DNA of 64,000 bases, taken from positions 7,076,229-7,140,228 of the forward strand of contig OX459110.1 in assembly GCA_949775045.1 (NCBI GenBank), given 5' to 3'. How positions within the stretch are numbered: the first letter of the stretch is position 1; every line of letters starts with the position of its first letter. Positions 54,646 to 64,000 of the stretch are shown here, one piece after another. The DNA is from Metridium senile. Lineage: Eukaryota > Cnidaria > Anthozoa > Actiniaria > Metridiidae. The notes below the pieces were generated by a model. That model had not been told where the DNA came from, did no database searches, and was given only the letters and a program-made list of their open reading frames with translations. The position numbers were made by a program, and so were the translations under genes.

Positions 54646-54984
54646 AAAAGGTCACGTGACCCCGATCTTTTTTAAATCAAGCAGCTCTGTAGAATTAGTT
54701 CTGTCATTATATGGATGATATAAGAAATGGTGGTAATTAAAATTGGGTATTAATTAATTTTCTCAAGGTATAATTTCTTTGGGCCGGATGACGCATTTGC
54801 TGGTACAGCTTGCCATCAAACGAGTTTTTCGAACGAATCTTGAGATCTAGAAATTACTTGATGAGCTGAAAGTATTGCTTGATGTAAGAGAGATAGTAAT
54901 TTTCACGTGACTTTTCAAGGCGGTAGGCAAAGCGGTAGTTGATTTCACAGCCTTCGTGCAGCTGTAGAAAGCGCACCTTTACTA

Positions 54985-55738
54985 TAGGTGTATACATTGT
55001 TTTCGAAAAAGGTTGACGGAGCAGTGAACGGTGAATGGCGAACGGTGACTGCACAACCGAAAGGAATTGTGGGTCTTTGATATTGGTTATTTATGGTCTT
55101 CTTGTGGCAGAGAATGAATTCACCGAAAAACGCCAGCCCCATATAGTAAAAAGAGCTTAAAATGTGTCGCTTTTGTATTGAATAAATTATACAATGAAAT
55201 AAAATCTATTATAATCATGAGAGCCTTTGGGTTTCCTGTGCTGTATTTAATCCTTAGAGTTTCCGGTAATCAGTATAGTGTGTAGCCGTTGGTAACTTGA
55301 GAGCACTTTGAAATTCAAACCTAACGTATTAGTGTAACGCACACCCAATAAACACACAGAAATATTTCTGTGTGTATATTGGGTGTGCGTTACTCTAATA
55401 CGTTACGCTAATGTGCTCTCAAGTTACCAACGGCACAACACAGGTCAGTAACGCTAATCCATTACCGGAAACTCTAAGGTTTAAATATAGCACAGGAAAC
55501 CCAAAGGCTCTCATGATTATAATAGATTTTATTTTATTGTATAATTTATTTCATATAAAAGCGACACAAAGCCGGGCTCCCCGTGAAAATGTATGAAACT
55601 GTGCTTAGCAATCTAGAGAAACACTAGGATATGTTGTATGCGTAACCACAGTTCCTTTCGGTCGTGCAATCGCCGTTCGCCATAAACCGTTCACTCCGTC
55701 AACCCTTTTTTGAAATAGTTGTATACATATATACACGC
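54985..55738. mobile_element. About 750-bp hairpin element
   Basis: Two long inverted arms: outer ggttgacggagcagtgaacg / cgttcactccgtcaaccctt, middle ataatcatgagagcctttgg / ccaaaggctctcatgattat, inner ttggtaacttgagagca / tgctctcaagttaccaa, and a centre palindrome acacagaaatatttctgtgt at about 55355. No gene inside. Confidence 0.75.
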
Positions 55739-55974
55739 ATGTTTTAATATGAAAAAATTCAACTATTTCTGTATCCTGGGGCGGTTTTGGTTATGGCCCG
55801 CTTTGTTTCTCTCATATGGCGGTACAGTATTGATAATAAGATATAATTGTAAAAAAAATAAAATAAATAAATAAATAAAAAAAAAGATATAATTGTTTTT
55901 AATAAAAGAATGTAAACTAAAGCAACATGTTTTCAAAATTATCTACATTTAGCAGAATCATCAACTTCTTCAAA

Positions 55975-56690
55975 TAAACTTTAGACGGAGTTCTTGTGAC
56001 AAAGGGTTATCACTATATGTGAGGGTTTCTGTGAATCCGCTGATTTTTAGTGCTGTTTCGTATAGTGGCTTGGCTGCGTTAAATGCATGCTTCTTCGTTG
56101 CATGAGATGTCGGATATTCTCAGTACGGTTGATAGCTGCGGGTAGCTGTTTAATTATGGAAGCCGGTGGATGATTAGAGTTCGTACGTGTTGATATAGAG
56201 TGGCTCGTCGTTTGCCTTTCTGTAGGGGTAGTAGGGCAGCTCGTTTATTAAGTTGAATGTGACGTCAAGGTAGTTTACTGTTTTCAGGTTGGTTTGTATG
56301 GTGATATTAAGGCCGTGTTTATTAAACTGTCTCGTTATGTCCTTTCTTATTCTTTCTGCTTGTTGTCCAGTCGTGTTCTTAAAGGTGGCAAGTCCGTCGT
56401 CCCTGTACCGAGTCCTATGTTGTCCTTTCCGTATTTGTCGCATAAGTTGTTGAGAATGAATAGTTCAACTAGTTCGCATACTTCTGCTCCGTCGTAGCTT
56501 CCCATCGTGACGTCAAACATGCATGTTGTTGTTGTCTTTCTTTATCCAGGCGTTACCGTTGTCATATAGGATAGGATTTTCTAGCGTTCATGATAATGTC
56601 TATGTCTTGGCTGGTGATATTAGATTACGGATGACTAGTGTTGTTTAATTTCTCACGTCAGTGTTGATTATACGAGTAAGCAGACAAATT
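55975..56690 (-). pseudogene. Reverse transcriptase fragment of a retroelement, frameshifted
   Basis: On the minus strand one frame reads [20 protein letters not shown] and then, after a frame change near 56420, [11 protein letters not shown] (the YxDD catalytic box), a conserved NLKTVNYLDVTFNL block, and TNSNHPPASIIKQLP. A further frame change leads to an ISGFTETLTYSDNPL-like tail. At least two frameshifts are present, so it is dead. The family resembles RT proteins frequent in cnidarian genomes (Penelope-like or DIRS-like; I cannot decide). It lies just 3' of the GPCR. Confidence 0.65.
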
Positions 56691-56738
56691 CTCGAGAAAA
56701 TTAACAAAAAAACACATAGTCCGAAGTTCTCCAACCAA

Positions 56739-57860
56739 TCAGCGCCCGGGATTTTCCATAATCACCTGCATATTAATAATATTAACCACGCTACTCTCAC
56801 CACGCCTAGATCTATCTTCACCATTATACAAATCAGAAGCTTGTCGGGAATTAGTTTTACAGCATAAGACATACCGACAAAGCTGTTTCAAGCTTCTTCT
56901 CAGATGAGAAGAATTGTAAAATAAAATGATGGCGCCTACAGCACTATTGGAATAGCTCAAGAAAGCACTAAAATATCGTATAATGTAATCAACTGTGAAG
57001 GAAACTCTGATCTTTAAGATCATTCTGATACCGCTGTACAGCATAAACAACATGTATGGAATCACAAAGGCGAAGATCAGCGTTACAAACATTGAAGTTG
57101 CCTTATATTTAGAGATGTTGGCTGCTTTGACTAAAGGGTCACTGGTCGGTGCTACGCGTCGTCTGCGACGTAAAAACTTTAGAACTTTTATACTCATTGT
57201 TATGAGACTTACACTTGGTATTATGTACGCTAAGACTGTGAAGGAAAGGAACGAAATGCGCTTTGTTTTAACACTGTTGTCAGGTTTGCACACATGTGTA
57301 TGCAAGCTGTTGCCGAGATTAAAGTACACTAAGTTGTACGCGGGCATAGTTAGGAAGACCGCACCCGCCGCTACTAGCCATGCTAGCAAGACTAGCCTCG
57401 TAACTACTCGTTTACTTGGAAGATAAAACGGGTAAAATATACCTAGATATCTTTCTAAACCTATCACAAAATAATTCATGATTGTAGCTATAGGGAAATA
57501 GAGCACGATATAACGAACGATTTTACAGAGCAAATCAGTTTGAATATAATCTATGAACATTTCTGCTGTGAACACAGGGATGCTTATTAGGGAGCTCAGT
57601 AAATCAGTGATAGAGAGACTTTGGATGAATCTGTCTGTCAGCGATCGTCTAAACGAGATGTTTTTTTGTGTTTCGAGCTTCTTTGCCTTGTAGTAGAGTA
57701 TCAGTGAGTGAGCGACGAGACTAAATACTCCCGTCAGGACGTTAGCAAAGGCAATGGCGACCTTGATGCTGTAGTGGACTGGTGTGAAGACATAGGTTGA
57801 TGTGCCGTTGATGGTCAAACTATTATTGATGTGATGCAGGGATGAGCTGCTGTTGTCCAT
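56739..57860 (-). CDS. Rhodopsin-class G protein-coupled receptor, intronless, orphan
   Basis: The 373-residue protein starts at MDNSSSS (57860). This start is preferred over an in-frame upstream one because it gives a typical short extracellular N terminus with Asn-X-Ser/Thr sites. Seven hydrophobic segments: about 30-57, 72-102, 112-140, 155-180, 202-228, 252-281 and 290-315. Class A marks are Cys112 and Cys191 (disulfide), ERY at 136-138 (DRY), and NSAVGAIILFY at 305-315 in place of NPxxY. TM6 has FVIPY without the usual CWxP tryptophan. The loop after TM5 is strongly basic (RRRRR 231-235), and CC at 333-334 may be palmitoylated. The ligand is unknown; it is probably one of the many lineage-specific cnidarian receptors. 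A CTTTTTAG upstream of the ATG could be an acceptor for a 5' untranslated exon. Confidence 0.85.
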   Translation of the reverse strand: MDNSSSSLHHINNSLTINGTSTYVFTPVHYSIKVAIAFANVLTGVFSLVAHSLILYYKAKKLETQKNISFRRSLTDRFIQSLSITDLLSSLISIPVFTAEMFIDYIQTDLLCKIVRYIVLYFPIATIMNYFVIGLERYLGIFYPFYLPSKRVVTRLVLLAWLVAAGAVFLTMPAYNLVYFNLGNSLHTHVCKPDNSVKTKRISFLSFTVLAYIIPSVSLITMSIKVLKFLRRRRRVAPTSDPLVKAANISKYKATSMFVTLIFAFVIPYMLFMLYSGIRMILKIRVSFTVDYIIRYFSAFLSYSNSAVGAIILFYNSSHLRRSLKQLCRYVLCCKTNSRQASDLYNGEDRSRRGESSVVNIINMQVIMENPGR

Positions 57861-58059
57861 TGTGTTCGATGTTGTCACCCTAAAAAGAAACGTGGAATAT
57901 ATTAATGGACATAAAAAGTGTTTTTTCGTGATAATGAAGGTTGTGATAATATTGTTAGTGATGATCATGTTAGTGATGGTAATTACAATGATGATGATGC
58001 TGATAATGATAATTACAATGATGATGAACGATGTCTATAAAAAACAATGATCGACTACA

Positions 58060-58326
58060 GTAAAACCCGCGTATAAGAACCTACAATTTTTAAAGAACCT
58101 GTCATACAGGCTGAAATTTTCATATATTTTTTTTGTAAAAAAGAGTCATGTGCACTAAGCATTGACCTGTATGTAAATAAAATAGGAAGAAAGGTGTTGT
58201 AATGATGAAGTGAGTGATTCTTATAGAACCTAGATAGCCTGATTTCAAGTTAAGCACCATTTATAGAAGAACCTGTTCAGGCAGACTTGGAAAAATCTAG
58301 GTTCTTATACGCGCGGGGTTTTAATA
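58060..58326. mobile_element. MITE with 'taaaacccgcgtataagaac' ends
   Basis: Left taaaacccgcgtataagaac and right gttcttatacgcgcggggtt are inverted. An internal atagaacctagatagcc segment resembles a further partial copy. Non-coding. Confidence 0.75.
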
Positions 58327-59136
58327 GAAAAATGTTATTTTTTAGTTTTTCTTCTTCTATTTCTTTCTTTTCTTTCTCATTTCCTGTCGAATTGTGGTTA
58401 ATGATCAGCTGTACATATCCCATACAACGTAAAACAAAAACCAGGATTTATCATAGTTTTCTGCTGATTAAGATATCACAATAGCTCGATTGGTTCAAAT
58501 ATAGAGTGATATATCTGTTCATCCTTCGAGATTTGAGGACATTATAAGAAATCAAGTTTTATACATTACTTCTAGCTATTCATATCAGTATAACATCACT
58601 TTTCCAGTGACAACAACTTGTCTCTCAATAAAATGCTTTTCCAAGAATATGACCTTATTTGGTTGTCGTGGATTTTTATAAGCATATAATAATTTATAAG
58701 TAATGATTTAGAAACGCATAATGATGTAAAAATGAGACTTAGTAAAGAAATAATTGTTTTTTGACGTTTCGGAGCCATCACGCTCCATTATCAGATAATA
58801 CTAATTACAAAATGCAGAAGTTCGCTTATAAACTAATTTATGTAAATAATTTAGCCTTGATGGAATCGGACTGTACATTCAGGACAGGTTTTAATTCCCT
58901 GATGTACAGCATCTCGTGCAGAAGGCAGTCAAATTTGCTGGAACATTTCTTAAGAACAATAAAGTTATTAATTAAGTTGTCAGTTATTATCATATAATAA
59001 TTGATAATAATAATAGTCTTTATTTAGTCTCACTAAATATGATAGGACACAGGTGCTAGTTTGAGCGTGCTATATTGGGTCTAGTGTACCATGGGATGGG
59101 GGATGGTGCAGGTGTTCTTAAAAAGTTCGATCAATT
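58327..59136. other. Non-coding stretch
   Basis: No gene is recognised. gacgtttcggagccatcacgctccattatcaga at about 58763-58795 resembles termini of repeats elsewhere in the window. Confidence 0.35.
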
Positions 59137-59354
59137 CATTTCCTTACATTGTTACCGTTACACAACGAACTAGAAAGGTTCATTAATTAAGAGATACTAG
59201 AAAGAAATTCACGAAAACCAAGAAAGTTACGGAGAACTATTAGAACTATTCATTTCCTTACATTGTTACCGTTACACAACGAACTAGAAAGGTTCATTAA
59301 TTAAAAGATAATAGAAAGAAATTCACGAAAACCAAGAAAGTTACGGAGAACTAC
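59137..59354 (+). repeat. Tandem duplication, period 114 bp
   Basis: catttccttacattgttacc starts at 59137 and again at 59251. The two copies differ at only a few bases over about 100 bp. Confidence 0.85.
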
Positions 59355-59569
59355 GTAATGGAATAAAAAAGCTTTACCTCTTAACTACAAGGTCATTCAA
59401 GTCAAACTAGATTTCGACTATATAACACTAAATTCACAAGATAGAACAAAACAGTTTAAGCAATAAAGAATTATACAAATTCAACTCCAGTTAAAGAGCC
59501 GAAATGATATACCGAAATTGTAATAAAAATAGAGAAAACAGTTTATCAGTATACACTTATTTCAAAAAA

Positions 59570-59770
59570 CCTTGTCAGAAGGAGATCTGCAATCTGCAAT
59601 CTGAGACCGAAGTCAATTGGCCCTGTTTTTTTTTTTTTTTTTTTTTTGCGCTTCATTAGTACCTTCAGATTTATATTTACCATCGCCATATCCGAAGCCA
59701 GAAAGTGTACGCAAACGAATTTTTAATGAGAAAAAACTGCCGTACCCCAGTCAGATCTCCTTCTGACAAC
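59570..59770. mobile_element. Inverted-repeat element with a T tract
   Basis: Left ttgtcagaaggagatctg and right cagatctccttctgacaa are inverted. A T tract of more than 20 bases lies within. Confidence 0.65.
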
Positions 59771-59909
59771 GTTTGTTGAAATACGTGTATATTGTAGGTA
59801 CATAGGACAGAATAAAAAAAATTAGATATATGTTGGTCTGATCCCCTGTTATTAAATTGTGTATGAGTATGATCGTCGCGGAGTAAAGCAATTAATATAA
59901 TATTGCAAT

Positions 59910-59990
59910 TATATAGAAGCCCGAAAAAAATCTCGGGACTTCAACGGCATTTGAACTCATGACCTTTGCAGAACCGGTGCAATGAAAAAA
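59910..59990 (-). repeat. tRNA-derived SINE fragment
   Basis: On the minus strand, tgcaaaggtcatgagttcaa (B-box-like) is followed by gtcccgagattttttt and cgggcttctatat, a hairpin tail typical of one tRNA-derived SINE type I associate with corals. The A-box half is missing. Confidence 0.5.
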
Positions 59991-60484
59991 AAAATTATAA
60001 TCTGTTAATAATAATAATTTTCATAATGAAATTTAAAACAAGGTTTTTACATAAAGGTTCAAACGCTAAGGCGAGGGTTTGCATTGAAATTCAAGACCTC
60101 CCGGAAGACCTAGGCCGAGGGCAAGAGTTGAGTGTGCATGCACTACGTACTAATGCAATACCTGTAACTGATGCGTGTAGTCAATACAACTAAATGACCT
60201 TTAGAGTGTCAGGTTGGAACTGCTCCCAAAAGACCACTGATAGCATACAATATTGATAGCATAATCTATCAACTGAAATCGTTGCAAAACGACCTCCAAC
60301 TTTTGTAAGACTTTTTGTTGTTTTCTGTCAGTCCATCGTACTTGAAGGCGGAGCTTACCTAAACTCGTCCTGTCATTGGTTGATTGGATATAACCTCTGC
60401 CCCCAAATTGATAAATGGGTCAGGAAACACTCTCAAAATGAAATTCACAATTTGCTGGTCACAATGCAAATACTTCTGCTAAAA

Positions 60485-60845
60485 CAGTAATTAGAATTGT
60501 AATCAAATTACTATTGTACTGAGATATAGCTGGAACGGAATTGCGTAATTGCTTATAGTTAACAGGGGCCATCGTTGCACAACAAGCGTGGGAGAAATAA
60601 TTAATTAATGGTTTACTTCTACCAGAAGCTGATGGTTCATTTTAACATCAATGCCAAGGATTAAATAATTATCAGAATTATGTTCAAATCACTATTGTAC
60701 TGAGATATAGCCATTCAATAGAGGAACAGAAATTGTTTTTTTTTTAGATAAGTGCTTATATAATTAACAGGGATCGTCATTGCTGTAATCAGTATTAATG
60801 TGAGAAATTACCAATTAATGATTCACTTCTATCAGAAATATTTCA
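60485..60845 (+). repeat. Diverged direct duplication of about 170 bp
   Basis: actattgtactgagatatag, cttat...taacaggg, gagaaat...attaatg and acttctac/tcagaa occur in the same order at about 60508-60640 and 60691-60835. Confidence 0.6.
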
Positions 60846-60949
60846 CCTTTAAAAACATCCCATGTTGAAGTTTCAACCAAACTGAATCAACTATATCAAT
60901 TAAGCTATTTAAGAAATAGAAGACGATTTTCCGTGTTATATAGCCTGAT

Positions 60950-62780
60950 CTAAACACGCGTGATGTTGGGAGAACACGAGAGAGCGTAGGAAAAGCACGA
61001 GCCGCTATTTTTTTAGGCTAAATCGGCATTTTAATTGCTGATAAGAATAGCAATTCTCAATACGCGCGCCATCAATACGCGCGCGCATGTTTAGATAGCC
61101 TCATCCAACACGGTTTTTGACCAATCAGAGCGTGCGTACTATCTAAATTATTTTATAAATGTATATTCAAGAAAATCTAATAAATAATATAAAATGACCC
61201 TTAAAACTACAGATTCAATTTCGAGACAGGACCCTGAAATGCCGCAGATCATCATTTTGGCTGAAAGTCAGTAAAATCCTCATCGTTCATGTGTTCTTCA
61301 TCATTGCCTTCCACTCACTCGTTTTCATGCTGTGTACTCATACGTTTTTCAACTCGGGGCCAATAAAATCAAACTTTAGTATTGATCATTAATTATTTAT
61401 TATAAACACTCTTATTGAATATAAAACCATTGTAAGCAATTGTGCATAAATTACAGTAAAAAGAACTGTAGTGCAAATCTGCATTAACAAATGTATGGAG
61501 TCTGTTATATCGTTTAAATTTTTTATCACTTATAGTGAATAATAAGCCATTTTCACTAACATGTCACGTGACTCTACCAGCCCTAAATATGACAATAATT
61601 CACAAAATAACCTTCACACTTCAAAAAGAAATTCACTAGAATCAAGTGAAATGGGTCCACCGGGTATTAGTAGTCAATTCAGTAGCGGTTGTACTTGATC
61701 CAAGTGATGTTCTCACTAATTATCAGTGATTTGTTTCTCAAAAGAAGTGATCCTGGGCTGGTAATAAGTAATTTTTAGTACTGATCTTATGTGAAACTAT
61801 AATACTTACCCTGTGGACCTAACTTCAAGTAATTGGCACTTGAACACAAGTGAACTCTTTTCGTTCTACAGAAATGGACAGAGCACTTCATATTAACAAG
61901 CCAGATGTAAACAATGAAAGGAACTAGGAATTGGACATTTTGAAAAAGGCGACCCTGTTTGAAAATCTCTGAAAATACTCCCTTTCAAGACCCGGTCACG
62001 TGACGTCATCAATTCAAAAAAATCTAAGAGCAGCGGACGAAACAAATGGGTAATGTAATAACACTTCCCTGCGAATATAAGAAAAATATTTCAGCAAGTT
62101 ATTATTGGGTTAAAGCTTTTTTTCAGCCAAGTTTCAGCCTGAATATAAAGGTTTTCAATTAAGAGATCCAAGTAGCACTTTGAACTCACTTGAAATTAAT
62201 TTGTATGGTATCTGAGCAAGTAAACAAGTTATTTTGGAACATTTTATAAATTTCCCAGAGCCTCAGTTTAAAAGATATTTTGAAGCTAAAACTTTCAGAG
62301 ATGCTTATTTTGACATTCACAGTCTACTTTGGACCGTTTCATTTTGCTACTCTTAGATATTGTTTGATTGACAAGGTCACGTGACAAGGCCATGCAAAAG
62401 GCCTATTGAAGACTGATGGTTTCTCATTGAAGATCTGAAAATGAAGTTTCAAGATATTTCATTATTTTCATCTATAAATATTTTTCATGAAAGTGCCCCT
62501 TTAAGAATTAATTATTGATTTAGCTTGACTTTGCTGCTCAATTTTGAGGATAGTGTCACATGACATCTCGGTGAAATAGGTCTGTAGTAATATTTGAAAT
62601 TCTTCCATAATATCGATATAAATATAATTCAAACCTTGATATAATTAAATTATTGCTGAATAATTTTGAACATTGTGTATAACTGACTTGTTTTAAATAC
62701 AGTCCACACTCTGAAAAATGTTGGTAATAATTTTTGCCGGATTTATTTAATTTTTCACGAAATATTTGTATCATCATCTA
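60950..62780. other. Non-coding stretch with worn repeats
   Basis: GC-rich patches (tacgcgcgcc repeated at about 61060-61085) and a ttttgaccaatcagagcgtg end resemble MITE borders. Nothing coding is seen. agtgcccctttaag at about 62493 is a typical repeat end. Confidence 0.35.
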
Positions 62781-62783
62781 CCT

Positions 62784-62842
62784 TAGTCTCCCTTGCAGCA
62801 GGACAGGAAGCCCAAAACTAATAACGGCTGCGAGGGAGACTA
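62784..62842. mobile_element. Short palindrome with 'tagtctcccttgcagc' arms
   Basis: Left tagtctcccttgcagc and right gctgcgagggagacta bracket a short centre. It is embedded in sequence related to 8683-8980. Confidence 0.65.
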
Positions 62843-62924
62843 CAGTACATCTACCGCAACAACTTGTTATGGTCATATCACATAAACATGTACAACAAAA
62901 ATATGCTATGAATATATCAATAAT

Positions 62925-63072
62925 TATAATTCAACAACAAATTTTCCTCCGTTCTCATTGGTCGAGCGACGAACACGTGTCGTGATAGTGCCCGCCACGG
63001 AGGGATACTATCAGCGCATAGTGCCCGCTGAGCTTTTCATCCGCTTTGGACAATTTTGTTGTTGAATAATAA
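62925..63072. mobile_element. Inverted-repeat element with 'ttcaacaacaaatttt' ends
   Basis: Left ataattcaacaacaaatttt and right caattttgttgttgaataat are inverted. The centre has gatagtgcccgccacgg and cagcgcatagtgcccgctg. Confidence 0.6.
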
Positions 63073-63077
63073 AAACA

Positions 63078-63226
63078 ATAGAGCAGTTAAAATCTTGGGC
63101 ATAATGCTGTGATAGTTGCCCTTGGAAACTGGATGTTCCTCAAAACTTCATAGACTATTTGTTTTTCTGAACATCCAGTTTCCGCGGGCAACTATCACAG
63201 CATAATGCCCTCGATTCAACTACCCT
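63078..63226. mobile_element. Palindromic MITE with 'caatagagcagtt' ends
   Basis: Left gggcataatgctgtgatagt and right actatcacagcataatgccc pair, with gaaactggatgtt and aacatccagtttc inside. It abuts the previous element. Confidence 0.75.
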
Positions 63227-63531
63227 ATTGTTTAATTAGAGAAGAAGTGTGGACTGACTAGCTTTGATTGTGACAATTTTTTAAAAGAGGTGTAAACAAC
63301 CCCAACACACTAAATAAATGTGTCAATATCCCAAAAATAGTTTGATAACATTTTGTAACATTTTTAAAGCCAATTTGTTGCTCTTGCAAGACCTGGCTAT
63401 TTCACAACCTAATGTCCAAGAGAAAAGATGACTCACAGACAAAAAAGCATTATGTGTCTGAGTTGATTATTCTGGTCAAGAATAAAGAGATTATTTTTCA
63501 GATATCAAGTGTTCCAAAAAATTGTTTTTTC

Positions 63532-63735
63532 TTAAAGGCCATTTTCTGAAAGAATATCCACAATTTTTTCTTGTGTCTGGAAATCACCTTTGCTTTGGAC
63601 AATACTTTTTGAACTATTAAAGTGTAACAAATAACCAGGAAAAGTGATAGGGTACCATGGACTATGTTGATGTTGTGCACACTCCTTTACATTTGATATC
63701 ACCATGGTGATGATGAGGGCAGACACCTGGTGTTG
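63532..63735 (-). CDS. Probable terminal exon of an unidentified gene extending past the window
   Basis: On the minus strand a strong acceptor (tttttttatcttcag) precedes an open exon of 67 codons ending in TAA at 63532. The peptide begins QHQVSALIITMVISN and includes SPWYPITFPGYLLHFN and QEKIVDILSENGL. It has a natural, non-repetitive composition and does not look like a transposon. I do not recognise the family. Upstream exons would lie beyond 64000. Confidence 0.4.
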   Translation of the reverse strand, partial: QHQVSALIITMVISNVKECAQHQHSPWYPITFPGYLLHFNSSKSIVQSKGDFQTQEKIVDILSENGL

Positions 63736-64000
63736 CTGAAGATAAAAAAAGAGCAAGTCAAAATTATGGGAAACACTTCATGTATGCATATTTCTTAATC
63801 TCATTTAATATTACAGGAGGGGAACATGGGGGGTCTTTAACACCGCAACACAGCAAACATATTCTCAACAACAACATCACAATATTTCTCACCAGACACT
63901 CAAAACACCACAGCTTTTGAAAAGCAAACACTGCACACAGAAAGCATTTAAATCACCCCAACATCACACCTGGAGAATTTTTTCACTGCAACATCGAAAA

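Noticed and set aside
56995..57426. 143-codon + strand frame
   Set aside because: Antisense shadow of the GPCR coding sequence.

Overview
This is a eukaryotic window, AT-rich and intron-rich with GT-AG splicing, and almost certainly from an animal. Three conserved housekeeping genes could be assembled exon by exon with consistent splice phases. The style of the repeats (tRNA-derived SINEs, many short palindromic DNA elements), the intronless class A GPCR and the several family-10 fucosyltransferases suggest an anthozoan cnidarian (sea anemone or stony coral). That assignment is inference from pattern memory, not a search result.

Layout. About 790-5335 is a decayed DNA transposon. It carries a THAP-domain DDE transposase on the + strand and a SWIM/YqaJ nuclease gene on the - strand, and the exons of the two genes are interleaved. 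An intronless, divergent alpha-1,3-fucosyltransferase-family gene (5479-6624, +) follows directly. From 6.6 to 13.8 kb there is no intact gene: an OTU-domain retroelement remnant and a dense field of inverted-repeat elements, many with readable target-site duplications. PPP6C (13854-23103, -, 10 exons) and the mitochondrial ribosomal gene MRPS35 (23181-32035, +, 8 exons) are head to head, with only 77 bp between their start codons. HSPA14 (33453-48729, +, 17 coding exons) follows. Introns of all three genes are packed with MITEs, minisatellites and SINE pieces.

An intronless fucosyltransferase (49297-50640, -) lies tail to tail with HSPA14 and head to head with a second intronless fucosyltransferase (53138-54463, +). 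Between them lies a 20-bp minisatellite. Next come a 750-bp hairpin element, a broken reverse transcriptase (-) and an intronless rhodopsin-class GPCR (56739-57860, -). The last 6 kb are repeats plus one probable terminal exon of an unidentified - strand gene at the right edge.

The host genes do not form a pathway. PPP6C, MRPS35 and HSPA14 are housekeeping functions (protein dephosphorylation, mitoribosome, nascent-chain chaperoning). The three GT10 enzymes would act in the Golgi on glycans. The most distinctive structures are the interlocked two-gene transposon, the fucosyltransferase copy with a degenerate donor-binding motif, the very tight PPP6C/MRPS35 promoter, a YY1-like motif on the start codon of all three housekeeping genes, and nested transposon insertions where an empty-site copy can be compared inside the same window.
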